A DNA stretch of 9,035 nt from an uncultured Pseudanabaenaceae cyanobacterium (GTDB lineage Bacteria > Cyanobacteriota > Cyanobacteriia > PCC-9006 > JAAUQQ01): contig CALLPZ010000131.1 of assembly GCA_938015405.1 (NCBI GenBank), forward strand, positions 1 to 9,035. The letters run 5' to 3'. Each line of letters opens with the position of its first letter. Position 1 is the first letter of the stretch. The translations under genes were made by a program, and so were the position numbers. The notes below the pieces were generated by a model that saw only the letters and a list, made by a program, of their open reading frames with translations, did no database searches and was not told where the DNA came from. Of the stretch, positions 1-5,900 are shown piece after piece.

Positions 1-684
1 TGGGTTGTGGAGCAAAATTTCGGCTTTCGCATCATCATTAAGCTGAAGTGAACCGACCATATTCCAACTGGGATCTATGGGTTGGTGCTGAACTGTCATA
101 TCTGAGATAATTCGGCTTCCATCACTATCAAAATGCCAGATAACGCTTTCGCTAAAGCCTGGCTCACGATGTAAGAGAAGATCTGCTTGACCATCTCCGT
201 TAAAATCTCCTGTCATTCCAGGATACAAACTCGCATCAGGGGTTTGTGCATTCAATGGAGCAGAGCTAGCATTTAGCTCTGCATCGAGTTGCCAACCCAG
301 AATCTGACTTGTTGAATCTTCTCTAGAAAAGAAAGAAAAAGAAGAGATAGAAACTTCTGAGCCAATATTTTCAGAGCTACCTTGCGCCGGAGACGGAGCT
401 GCCACTGGAGCACTACCCTCACCAGACGGTTCCCCTGGAATATAAATAACTTCTTCGGCTGTGCCTCCAGCTTCAGAAGCAACTGCTGCAATCAGTAATT
501 GACCAGCCTCAGTCTGCGCAGCATAGGAAAAGGCAAGGTTTGAACCATTGGCTGGGCTACTCGAATCAGAATAGGAGCTTGCCGACGCCTTCACTCCCAA
601 TGGAGCCTCAGTATCTTGCTCTGGATTAAGGGAGAGTAGTCTCAAGGGTGACTGAAGCATATCGTCAAAGCCTAGTAGGGACAT
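1..684 (-). CDS. FG-GAP/VCBS-repeat protein, C-terminus beyond window
   Basis: The frame is open for 228 codons from ATG at 684 to the window edge, so the C-terminal part is missing. The start is supported by AGGAG seven bases upstream (TAGGAGCTAGGAAATG). Residues 1-30 show no Sec signal peptide. Residues 31-145 are low in complexity and rich in Ser, Ala, Gly and Pro. From residue 159 comes a repeat of the FG-GAP type: GDFNGDGQADLLL has the calcium-loop pattern DxNxDGxxD (Asp160, Asn162, Asp164, Asp168), followed by an IWHFDSDG strand. A second, degenerate repeat starts 52 residues later at 211 (GSLQLNDDAKAEILL). Such repeats build extracellular beta-propellers or calcium-binding surface proteins. 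It lies 110 bp behind a GG-leader gene on the same strand and may be cotranscribed. I infer that it is a surface or secreted partner of the export system. Its secretion route is not visible here. Confidence 0.85.
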   Translation of the reverse strand, partial: MSLLGFDDMLQSPLRLLSLNPEQDTEAPLGVKASASSYSDSSSPANGSNLAFSYAAQTEAGQLLIAAVASEAGGTAEEVIYIPGEPSGEGSAPVAAPSPAQGSSENIGSEVSISSFSFFSREDSTSQILGWQLDAELNASSAPLNAQTPDASLYPGMTGDFNGDGQADLLLHREPGFSESVIWHFDSDGSRIISDMTVQHQPIDPSWNMVGSLQLNDDAKAEILLHNP

Positions 685-794
685 TTCCTAGCTCCTAGCT
701 ACAAAATAGATTGAGCAGTCGATTGATACTCTGAGCAGTTGTTCTCACTCAGTCAGCTGAATCAACTTAATCTATCCAGCTGTTAGCAAGTCTT

Positions 795-1109
795 CTAGTC
801 GTGCGAGTATTCGATATGAATGGAGGTGGACCGATATCGAGCACTACTGCGAGAAGAGGAGTGACCTGACTGGGCGATCGCTGATCCTTCAGCCTCAGCA
901 AGGCTTGTAACAGAGAAAGAAGTCCAAGAAACCTGCGTAGAAGTGAGACTGCTACTGTAGGTTTGATTCCCAAGGCTAAGACTACCAATGCTTGCAAAGG
1001 CAGTGGCATAGCCAGTATTGGCAGTGCCAGAAACCCTAGTATTGCTACCACCCACAGCAGTATTATCTCGCTCTGTCATGTGTAAAAAATCTAAATCTTC
1101 GATCACCAC
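795..1109 (-). CDS. Small GG-leader secreted protein, copy 2 (C39 exporter cargo)
   Basis: This 104-residue protein starts at GTG 1109, with GAGG eight bases upstream. A second GTG follows directly, but 1109 is preferred because its leader then aligns from residue 1 with the neighbouring paralogue (MVIEDLDFL versus MIINDLNHI). The leader ends in AVGG at residues 18-21, the double-glycine site cut by C39 peptidase exporters. The mature part (about 83 residues) is extremely Ser/Thr-rich, roughly 40 percent, with no Cys, many short SxSxS-like alternations and several aromatic residues. An AEAEGSAI motif (residues 71-78) is shared with copy 1. No modification enzyme is encoded nearby, so a lanthipeptide is unlikely. 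It is probably processed and exported by the C39 ABC protein at 5901 onward. Its role is unknown; candidates are biofilm matrix or adhesion protein, signal, or unmodified bacteriocin. Confidence 0.82.
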   Translation of the reverse strand: MVIEDLDFLHMTERDNTAVGGSNTRVSGTANTGYATAFASIGSLSLGNQTYSSSLTSTQVSWTSFSVTSLAEAEGSAIAQSGHSSSRSSARYRSTSIHIEYSHD

Positions 1110-1178
1110 AGTTCCTACCTCTTCTTGATAATACTGAATGACCTAAGCTCAATCATTACGTGAAATTGAGTTCTCATT

Positions 1179-1208
1179 GTTATCAATCCATCTCCCGACG
1201 TCACTCAA
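1179..1208 (-). promoter_or_regulatory. Possible promoter of GG-leader gene copy 2
   Basis: Just beyond the terminator at 1230-1278, the minus strand has TTGAGT (1208-1203), 18 bases, then GATAAC (1184-1179); each box matches the sigma-70 consensus at four of six positions. The position, about 70 bp before the GTG at 1109, is suitable and a promoter is needed after the terminator, but the boxes are weak. Confidence 0.3.
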
Positions 1209-1229
1209 GCTTAAAAAGTTATACATTGA

Positions 1230-1278
1230 CGAAAAAAGAAAAGTGAAGGCGCTGGAATAACAATAAGAAACCAGCGCC
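1230..1278 (-). terminator. Rho-independent terminator after GG-leader gene copy 1
   Basis: A perfect 8-bp GC-rich stem (GGCGCTGG at 1248-1255 with CCAGCGCC at 1271-1278) encloses a 15-base loop. On the minus strand it is followed by TTCACTTTTCTTTTTTCG, a U-rich tract. The plus-strand side has no such tract, so the direction is clear. It lies about 115 bp beyond the stop of the 1392-1688 gene and separates that transcript from the next small gene. Confidence 0.8.
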
Positions 1279-1305
1279 AAACTATCTAGAATCTAGTAAT
1301 CCAGT

Positions 1306-1338
1306 CAAGAGATTGAAGGAAGCAGATTCAATCTCTTG
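1306..1338 (-). repeat. 12-bp perfect inverted repeat (3' UTR hairpin of GG-leader gene copy 1)
   Basis: CAAGAGATTGAA (1306-1317) and TTCAATCTCTTG (1327-1338) form a perfect 12-bp stem with a 9-base loop, starting about 53 bases after the stop codon. No U-tract follows, so it is not a standard terminator. It may protect the 3' end of the transcript or bind a protein. Together with the terminator at 1230-1278 it makes a tandem hairpin 3' UTR. Confidence 0.7.
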
Positions 1339-1391
1339 TCATTAACTACCAGCAGACTTTCAAACATTCCACCCAGTTAAGCAAATGATTC

Positions 1392-1688
1392 CTACCAGTG
1401 GCGGAAATAAGCGCCTTGACTAGCGGAAACAGAAGTAGCGGAAGAAGACGAACCCTTACCTGCCACAGTCGTGGTGAAGGATAGAGCTTGGGAAGAAGAG
1501 TTAGGGCCAATAGCATCGGCTTCAGCTTCAGCACCTGCAAAATTGCCAAAGACACGAACACGGGAGTTGAAGTTGCTATTGATGTTGAGGTTAGAGGTCA
1601 CCTTGGTCACGCTGTTACCACCAAAGTTATAGCCACCACAAACGTTCTCTTCAGCGGTTTGGATGTGGTTCAGATCGTTAATGATCAT
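1392..1688 (-). CDS. Small GG-leader secreted protein, copy 1 (C39 exporter cargo)
   Basis: This is a 98-residue protein. The frame is open further upstream to 1745, but ATG 1688 is chosen because AAGGA lies eight bases before it (AAAAGGAAAATCAAATG) and because the protein then begins with a complete leader, MIINDLNHIQTAEENVCGG, ending at Gly18-Gly19. The EEN-x-x-GG ending is typical of double-glycine leaders cut by C39 peptidases. The mature part of about 79 residues is rich in Asn, Ser, Gly and Ala, has no Cys, and carries AEAEADAI at residues 53-60, a motif also present in copy 2. The codons look like those of a well-expressed gene (many C-ending Asn, Ile and Phe codons). Strong hairpins flank it on both sides (1723-1744 upstream; 1306-1338 and 1230-1278 downstream). 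It is probably abundant and secreted through the neighbouring exporter. Its function is unknown; matrix protein, signal and bacteriocin are all open. Confidence 0.87.
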   Translation of the reverse strand: MIINDLNHIQTAEENVCGGYNFGGNSVTKVTSNLNINSNFNSRVRVFGNFAGAEAEADAIGPNSSSQALSFTTTVAGKGSSSSATSVSASQGAYFRHW

Positions 1689-1722
1689 TTGATTTTCCTT
1701 TTGAGACTTAAGAAGTTTAGGA

Positions 1723-1744
1723 TGTCGGCTCCTTCGAGCTGACA
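1723..1744 (-). promoter_or_regulatory. 5'-leader hairpin upstream of GG-leader gene copy 1
   Basis: TGTCGGCTC (1723-1731) and GAGCTGACA (1736-1744) are inverted repeats with one mismatch and a 4-base loop. In the minus-strand transcript the stem would be 9 positions with one A-C mismatch, lying 34 bases before the ATG at 1688 and outside the ribosome binding site. It could stabilise the 5' end or be an operator. No function is shown. Confidence 0.5.
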
Positions 1745-1752
1745 ATTACTAG

Positions 1753-1790
1753 ATTAGGGGAATCATTTAGGAGCAGTTGCCAATTTGGCA
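1753..1790 (-). promoter_or_regulatory. Palindrome overlapping a possible promoter of GG-leader gene copy 1
   Basis: TGCCAATTTGGCA at 1778-1790 is a perfect 13-bp palindrome (TGCCAA, T, TTGGCA). On the minus strand its second half is TTGGCA, five of six matches to a -35 box, and CCTAAT follows 19 bases later (1758-1753) as a poor -10 box. The long spacing makes the promoter call weak. The palindrome itself is plain and could be an operator. Confidence 0.35.
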
Positions 1791-2318
1791 TTTTTCTAAA
1801 ATCAAGTATTAGCTAATCTCTGAAACTGTCTGATTGACTCATTTCTAGTATCTTCATAAATCGAAAAATTAGATCCAAAATTCTCTTCGTATCCATGATT
1901 TCAGCTTTTCTATTCCTCTCTCATCGCTTTAATTCCGTCAAAAGAAGCAAGAGAGCAAGAGTTCTGAGTAATATGCCAGTCTTTTAACAACTTGCCTTCT
2001 CTTCTGAGCATGAATAGAGATAGAAGGAATCCAAGCTTGCTTACAACAACCTCGATAGTCATCGCCACATCACTGAAGAGGCCCGTGAGCTTAAATCCAC
2101 ATGATGACAAGCAGGGATGAGGAGAATCAAGCTATAGATGCCCGAGATGCAACTTTAGAAATGGGAAATTCAAAGTCATACTAAAAAACTCCGCCGACAC
2201 AAGCTCTCAGAGTGAGAGAACCTACATCGACAGAGTTTTATTATCAAAGCTATTTGAAGCGACCTACTGCTAAAGTTTTTAACAGAGAGTGAGGCTACCG
2301 TCTCGCCTCCTCTATCGC

Positions 2319-3062
2319 TTAACTATGAAGTAAATGATTGAGTTCGCCTGCCAACCATTCCCGAAAAAGGCTATCCAGAATGGATTCCCGCACCTCATCT
2401 GTCAATTCTCCAGATAACACTGCCTTACAGAACATAAGATGATAGCCGGCTTCTGTTTGCACAGGGCCAACCAGCTCACCTGGCGATGTGTTGAACAATG
2501 CTGCTGAAATAGTTGCGGGTAAGCCTTGTCGAGCCACAAGCCCCTCATAGCCGCAACGATCGCGTCTCCCCGTATCCAAATCATAGTGATGAGCAGCCTC
2601 AAAAAAGCTGATTTCTGATTCCTCGATCTGATAGAACAGCTCTTGGGCCAGTTCAAAATTTTCAACCACGATTTGATAGAGCAGCACTTTATCAAATTGG
2701 AGTCGATTTTCGTTGAAATGTCGCTCTACATCTCCTTCAAAGAGATGATTTCTAAGTTTTTTAGAAAGGAGGCGATCGCGAATGCCCACCTCCCAATCCT
2801 CTGGCGAGATCCCCTGCTTCTCTAGCCAAGCCAAAGTGTCTGAGGCCTTTTCTAGCCGCATTTCGAGCCTCAAGCTATCAACGGCTTCCTGAACCTCCTC
2901 ATCTGTGAGGATTAAATTCCGAGAAGCAGCAGCTTGATTAATGATTTTCTGATGTAGAACCGAATCGCAAACGGCTCTAAATCGCAAGGTATGTTTTAAA
3001 TCAGATACAATTTCGTCAGCCTCAATGAGAGTCTCTGACTTTCTTACAGCGACAGCAACCAT
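2319..3062 (-). CDS. Parvulin-type peptidyl-prolyl cis-trans isomerase, cytoplasmic (SurA/PpiC-like)
   Basis: This 247-residue protein starts at ATG 3062, with AGAGG five bases upstream. Residues 15-110 form a helical, charged N-terminal region of the SurA_N type (an LTDEEVQEAV stretch at 52-61). Residues 112-213 fit a rotamase/parvulin domain: FDKVLLYQIV, then SFFEAAHHYDLD, then the family ending GELVGPVQTEAGYHLM (195-210). There is no signal peptide, lipobox or membrane segment, unlike periplasmic SurA or PrsA, so it should act in the cytoplasm. Members of this family occur beside HlyD and C39-ABC genes in cyanobacteria. The likely job, inferred from context, is holding or folding cargo or a transporter part before export. 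It lies 165 bp behind the HetP-family gene. Whether it retains isomerase activity cannot be told from the sequence. Confidence 0.85.
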   Translation of the reverse strand: MVAVAVRKSETLIEADEIVSDLKHTLRFRAVCDSVLHQKIINQAAASRNLILTDEEVQEAVDSLRLEMRLEKASDTLAWLEKQGISPEDWEVGIRDRLLSKKLRNHLFEGDVERHFNENRLQFDKVLLYQIVVENFELAQELFYQIEESEISFFEAAHHYDLDTGRRDRCGYEGLVARQGLPATISAALFNTSPGELVGPVQTEAGYHLMFCKAVLSGELTDEVRESILDSLFREWLAGELNHLLHS

Positions 3063-3227
3063 AGTGACCTCTACTCGCTAATTCAAGTGGTTAGGGAAGT
3101 AGATGGATGCAAATATGGACGAGACATCGAGAGTTAAGCAGACTTCGACGAGACTCGCCCCCAATCGTCAGAAAACCAATCTATGGGGTACTTGCGCCTA
3201 TCTACTTAAGTATTCAATTCATTTTTT

Positions 3228-3578
3228 CTATAGAGTCCAAAAATCAAAGATCAGGCCTAGACCCCTACCTCTGACCTTTTTAGACTCTGTAGCAATACTG
3301 ACATGGTTTAAGTCGGAAAACTTAGTCTTTGAAGATGCATTTGATAATGGACGGTTAGTAGACAGACAAGCTTCTGTAGGCTTCTCCTGCCTGGACTTAA
3401 GATTTGATTTCATCAATCTGTTATAGGTCCGGTAGGGAATGTAATGGAGGGGATTATGACCAGAAGACTGCAAAATTAAGACACAAGCCCATGAATACTT
3501 GCCTTCGATAATTGCATCAATGACTTTGGAAAAGTCCTGTTCACCTATCTCTGATTTCAAGTTCATATCTAGATCCAT
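3228..3578 (-). CDS. HetP-family protein
   Basis: This is a 116-residue protein. Residues 16-59 carry the HetP-family core: FSKVIDAIIEGKYSWACVLI, then a short linker, then HNPLHYIPYRTYNRLMKSN. The GKYSWACVL and NPLxYIPYRTYxRL blocks are diagnostic as I know the family. The remainder (60-116) is basic and variable, as usual. In Anabaena, HetP acts in commitment to heterocyst formation downstream of HetR and has several paralogues. Homologues also occur in cyanobacteria without heterocysts, where the role is unclear. ATG 3578 has no clear Shine-Dalgarno sequence; ATG 3566, four codons later, is an alternative start. It follows the HlyD gene by 64 bp, so cotranscription is likely. Pairing with a C39-ABC exporter recalls hetC-hetP of Anabaena, though here the exporter gene is divergent and hlyD lies between them. 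Confidence 0.9.
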   Translation of the reverse strand: MDLDMNLKSEIGEQDFSKVIDAIIEGKYSWACVLILQSSGHNPLHYIPYRTYNRLMKSNLKSRQEKPTEACLSTNRPLSNASSKTKFSDLNHVSIATESKKVRGRGLGLIFDFWTL

Positions 3579-3642
3579 TTTTGGTAAAAAACGATTTATT
3601 CAAAATCAGCTCTAGCGATATCTACGAAGTCTCGAAATGTTT

Positions 3643-5064
3643 CTAGAAGGTTATATTCCCTGCCTTGAGCCCAGCAATGGGCTCTAATATGAGGTCTACG
3701 ATGCGACGTTCTCGAATGATGATATCTGCCGTAGCCGTCTGCCCCGGCTGTAGAGAAATACTGCGGCCTTCGTCTTGAATGCTATTGCGTTCAAGCTGTA
3801 TTTCTAGTTCGTACACCATACCTATCTTGGGATCTTGTTTAGCATCCGGAGAAATAGAAATAATATTTCCTTCGATTAATCCATATTTTTGATAGGGGTA
3901 AGCATCTAGTTTTACCTTGGTTGCCATTCCTACTTCTAAGAAGCCTGCCTCTTGGCTAGGTAGCACTGCTTGTAGTACTAAAGGATTATCAACGATATGG
4001 AATTCTGCAATGCTTTGCCCAGGCTGAACCACTTCACCAACATTGGTAATATTGAGAGATGAAACGGTTCCCGTCACCGGGGCATAGAGAGAATGTTGTT
4101 GTAGCTGAGACAAGGCACTGTTGAGGAGAGTTTCGCTTTCGGCAATCGTGCTGTTCAGCCCTGCAATTTGCATATCCAGCATTTGGAGCTGCTTCTCTGC
4201 TTCGATTTCACTGTTTTGTGCTTCAGACTGCTTTTGCTGCCGCTGGGCCTGGATTTGCAGTTCTTCGGTATTAGCTTGATTGAGGCTACCTTGGCTTTCA
4301 ATCAGGACACTTTCGCGATCGCGTAAACTCTGCTCCAGCTCAAAGATATAGTCATGGGAAATGACCCCCGCTTCCACTAACGGGAGAATGCGGAGCAGGC
4401 GCTGACGATAGCTTGCAATGTCCTGCTGATACTGCATGATCAATTGTCCCAGCATTTCCTGCCTAGCTTTGATCTGGGCAATCAAGGCATCTTGGGCCTG
4501 AATATCAGCCTGGTTACGAGTTTGAATATTTTGGCTAATGAGCAGGTTCTGAGTTTTGAGGCCCTGCTGCTGAGAAATTTCCAAGTGCTTGGCAAAGATG
4601 TTTTGCTCAAGTCGCTCAACCTCATCCTGGGCTAGCTCATTTTCAATCGTGGCAATGAGGTCTCCCTGCTCTACCAGTTGCCCCTCTTCTACCATCAACT
4701 GAGTGATTTTCCCAGGGATGCTGGCCTGAAGCGCAAATGCATCTCCTCGGGGGATGAGCTGACCTGTGGCATGGCCTAGCTCGTTGATTTGCCCACACCA
4801 ACTCCAAAATGCAAAGCCTGCGACAAAAGCAATCCCCCCATAAGTGAGGCGCAAGGGCAAGCTAGCAGGAGGTTGCTCCAATATCGCTTCTAAGGATCCA
4901 GACCACTGGGACTTGCGGAGAGTTTCGGATGTAACCGAAGAATTCTCAGTGAAGCGCTTTTTGGGGATGGGAGGAATAGGTTGAGGCCGCGATCGCTTCC
5001 GCGACCTTGGCTTTGCAGCCTCTTGAATATTACTTCTCTGTTTTTGACCTAGTTTACGCTGCAT
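3643..5064 (-). CDS. HlyD-family periplasmic adaptor of a type I / GG-peptide exporter
   Basis: This 473-residue protein starts at ATG 5064, with GAGGAG five bases upstream. Residues 1-65 are a basic, Pro-rich cytoplasmic tail. One membrane segment spans about 72-91 (LTYGGIAFVAGFAFWSW). The first half of the split biotinyl-lipoyl domain is at about 112-141 (PGKITQLMVEEGQLVEQGDL). A long Gln/Glu-rich coiled-coil hairpin spans about 144-325. The second lipoyl half is at about 326-355 (YAPVTGTVSSL, VGEVVQPGQ), followed by a beta-barrel. The classic C-terminal signature LQPGQTATADIIIRERRIVD is at 438-457. Length and order match membrane-fusion proteins that link an inner-membrane ABC exporter to a TolC-type outer-membrane channel. 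The partner is clearly the divergent C39-ABC protein. No TolC gene is in the window. The 64-bp gap to the HetP-family gene suggests one transcript. Confidence 0.95.
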   Translation of the reverse strand: MQRKLGQKQRSNIQEAAKPRSRKRSRPQPIPPIPKKRFTENSSVTSETLRKSQWSGSLEAILEQPPASLPLRLTYGGIAFVAGFAFWSWCGQINELGHATGQLIPRGDAFALQASIPGKITQLMVEEGQLVEQGDLIATIENELAQDEVERLEQNIFAKHLEISQQQGLKTQNLLISQNIQTRNQADIQAQDALIAQIKARQEMLGQLIMQYQQDIASYRQRLLRILPLVEAGVISHDYIFELEQSLRDRESVLIESQGSLNQANTEELQIQAQRQQKQSEAQNSEIEAEKQLQMLDMQIAGLNSTIAESETLLNSALSQLQQHSLYAPVTGTVSSLNITNVGEVVQPGQSIAEFHIVDNPLVLQAVLPSQEAGFLEVGMATKVKLDAYPYQKYGLIEGNIISISPDAKQDPKIGMVYELEIQLERNSIQDEGRSISLQPGQTATADIIIRERRIVDLILEPIAGLKAGNITF

Positions 5065-5897
5065 GAGGTCTCCTCATCTGCTAATAAAAGTCGAATCTAA
5101 TTCAGGAAATTTTGAGATAAAGCTCACTCAAGAAATCAATCACCTCCAATTACTGAGAGATTCAAAGCCTCAACGCAATGTCTAAAAAGTCACACCAATC
5201 AATCCTCCTCAGAGCCAAAATCCAGAGATTACGGATCATCATCGCAGTCTAGTTAGAAGGTATTTAAATACAACATTTCCAACAAAGACAGGTATCAAAG
5301 TACACTCAATTCTCTTCTTAGCCTAAATCTAAAAAAGCATATTTTTGAAAAAATCAAGCAAATACCTTTATACCAATGTTGATGCAATTCATGCTCATGG
5401 CTTATCTCAGAATTGGCCTGAAATTCATTTTTACACCGCATTCCCTGAAAGAATCATAGTCCTAAAAATCTCCCCAAACTTTCCCAAGATATACTCCCAG
5501 GAGGAGTTTCAGACAAACCAATCAATCTCTAGAACCGACTCATTGATCAAAATCAATATTTCTCAAATGAGACTATCTTTTTTATTTTGTCCACAAAAAA
5601 TGTTTATTTTTTAAAAAATTCCTGTTTCATCTAATCTAACTAGATCATCTTCTCTATATGTAGTTTTATTCGGATATAGATCTGGTCAAATGATTCTCTA
5701 GCTCACATCCTCGCTTGCACATTGTTCTGGTTATGGGAATGGAATTTTATAACTTGAGAAAATCAGTATTATTTTTATCAGCCATTCCTTGCTAGAGAAT
5801 CATTACTCGAGCTACAGGAATAAATTCAAATACTCTCGAAACCCTTGCTCGCTATCGTTTTTTTCATGAATTCTGAGCGAACTATTACCCGAGGGGA
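5065..5897. promoter_or_regulatory. AT-rich divergent control region between hlyD-like and ABC exporter genes
   Basis: About 830 bp without a credible gene separates the two divergent transcription units, so both promoters must lie here. Structure seen: a 12-bp palindrome GTATTTAAATAC (5260-5271), a 14-bp A/T palindrome ATTTTTTAAAAAAT (5606-5619), ATCTA-AC-TAGAT (5634-5645), and a 14-bp inverted repeat with arms at 5689 and 5791. In the hlyD-side leader two strong Shine-Dalgarno-like runs occur on the minus strand: GAGGAGG (5210-5204) and GGAGGTGAT. I could not place -10/-35 boxes with confidence. Confidence 0.6.
5689..5804. repeat. 14-bp perfect inverted repeat upstream of the ABC exporter gene
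   Basis: AATGATTCTCTAGC (5689-5702) and GCTAGAGAATCATT (5791-5804) are perfect reverse complements separated by 88 bases. The proximal arm ends about 95 bp before the exporter start. The spacing suits a dimeric regulator with DNA looping, or the ends of a small element, rather than a simple RNA hairpin. Confidence 0.6.
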
Positions 5898-5900
5898 ATG

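Larger units (their letters stand above)
1689..2318. other. 630-bp gap between the isomerase gene and GG-leader gene copy 1
   Basis: Apart from the 5'-leader hairpin and the palindrome listed separately, I see no gene here. A 66-codon minus-strand frame (1910-2110) starts at TTG, has no ribosome binding site and resembles nothing known to me. A weak GAGGC/GCCTC stem at 2291-2309, just after the isomerase stop, could help end that transcript but lacks a U-tract. The gap is large enough for a promoter plus a small RNA or a decayed gene. Confidence 0.5.

Noticed and set aside
1..684. GG leader in the FG-GAP protein
   Set aside because: The only early candidate is EAPLG near residue 30; no GG is present in the first 70 residues, and the DL-x-x-L pattern of the other leaders is absent.
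795..1688. Lanthipeptide or other modified bacteriocin precursors
   Set aside because: The mature parts contain no Cys, the leaders are only 19-21 residues long and not of the long nitrile-hydratase-like type, and no modification enzyme is encoded in the window.
1910..2110. 66-codon minus-strand frame in the large gap, considered as a third small cargo gene
   Set aside because: TTG start, no Shine-Dalgarno sequence, no GG leader and no composition like the two real cargo proteins.
2284..2313. Terminator after the isomerase gene
   Set aside because: The stem is only 5 bp (GAGGC/GCCTC) and is not followed by a U-tract on the minus strand, so I do not list it as a feature.
3103..3426. 107-codon plus-strand frame
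   Set aside because: It lies antisense across the HetP-family gene, whose conserved core sets the true frame.
5260..5271. GTATTTAAATAC as an NtcA binding site in the divergent region
   Set aside because: NtcA sites are GTA-N8-TAC; here the spacing is six bases and no suitable -10 box follows. It remains a plain palindrome.
5345..5614. 89-codon plus-strand frame in the divergent region
   Set aside because: It begins at TTG with no ribosome binding site, is very AT-rich, shows no recognisable motif and is best explained as chance.
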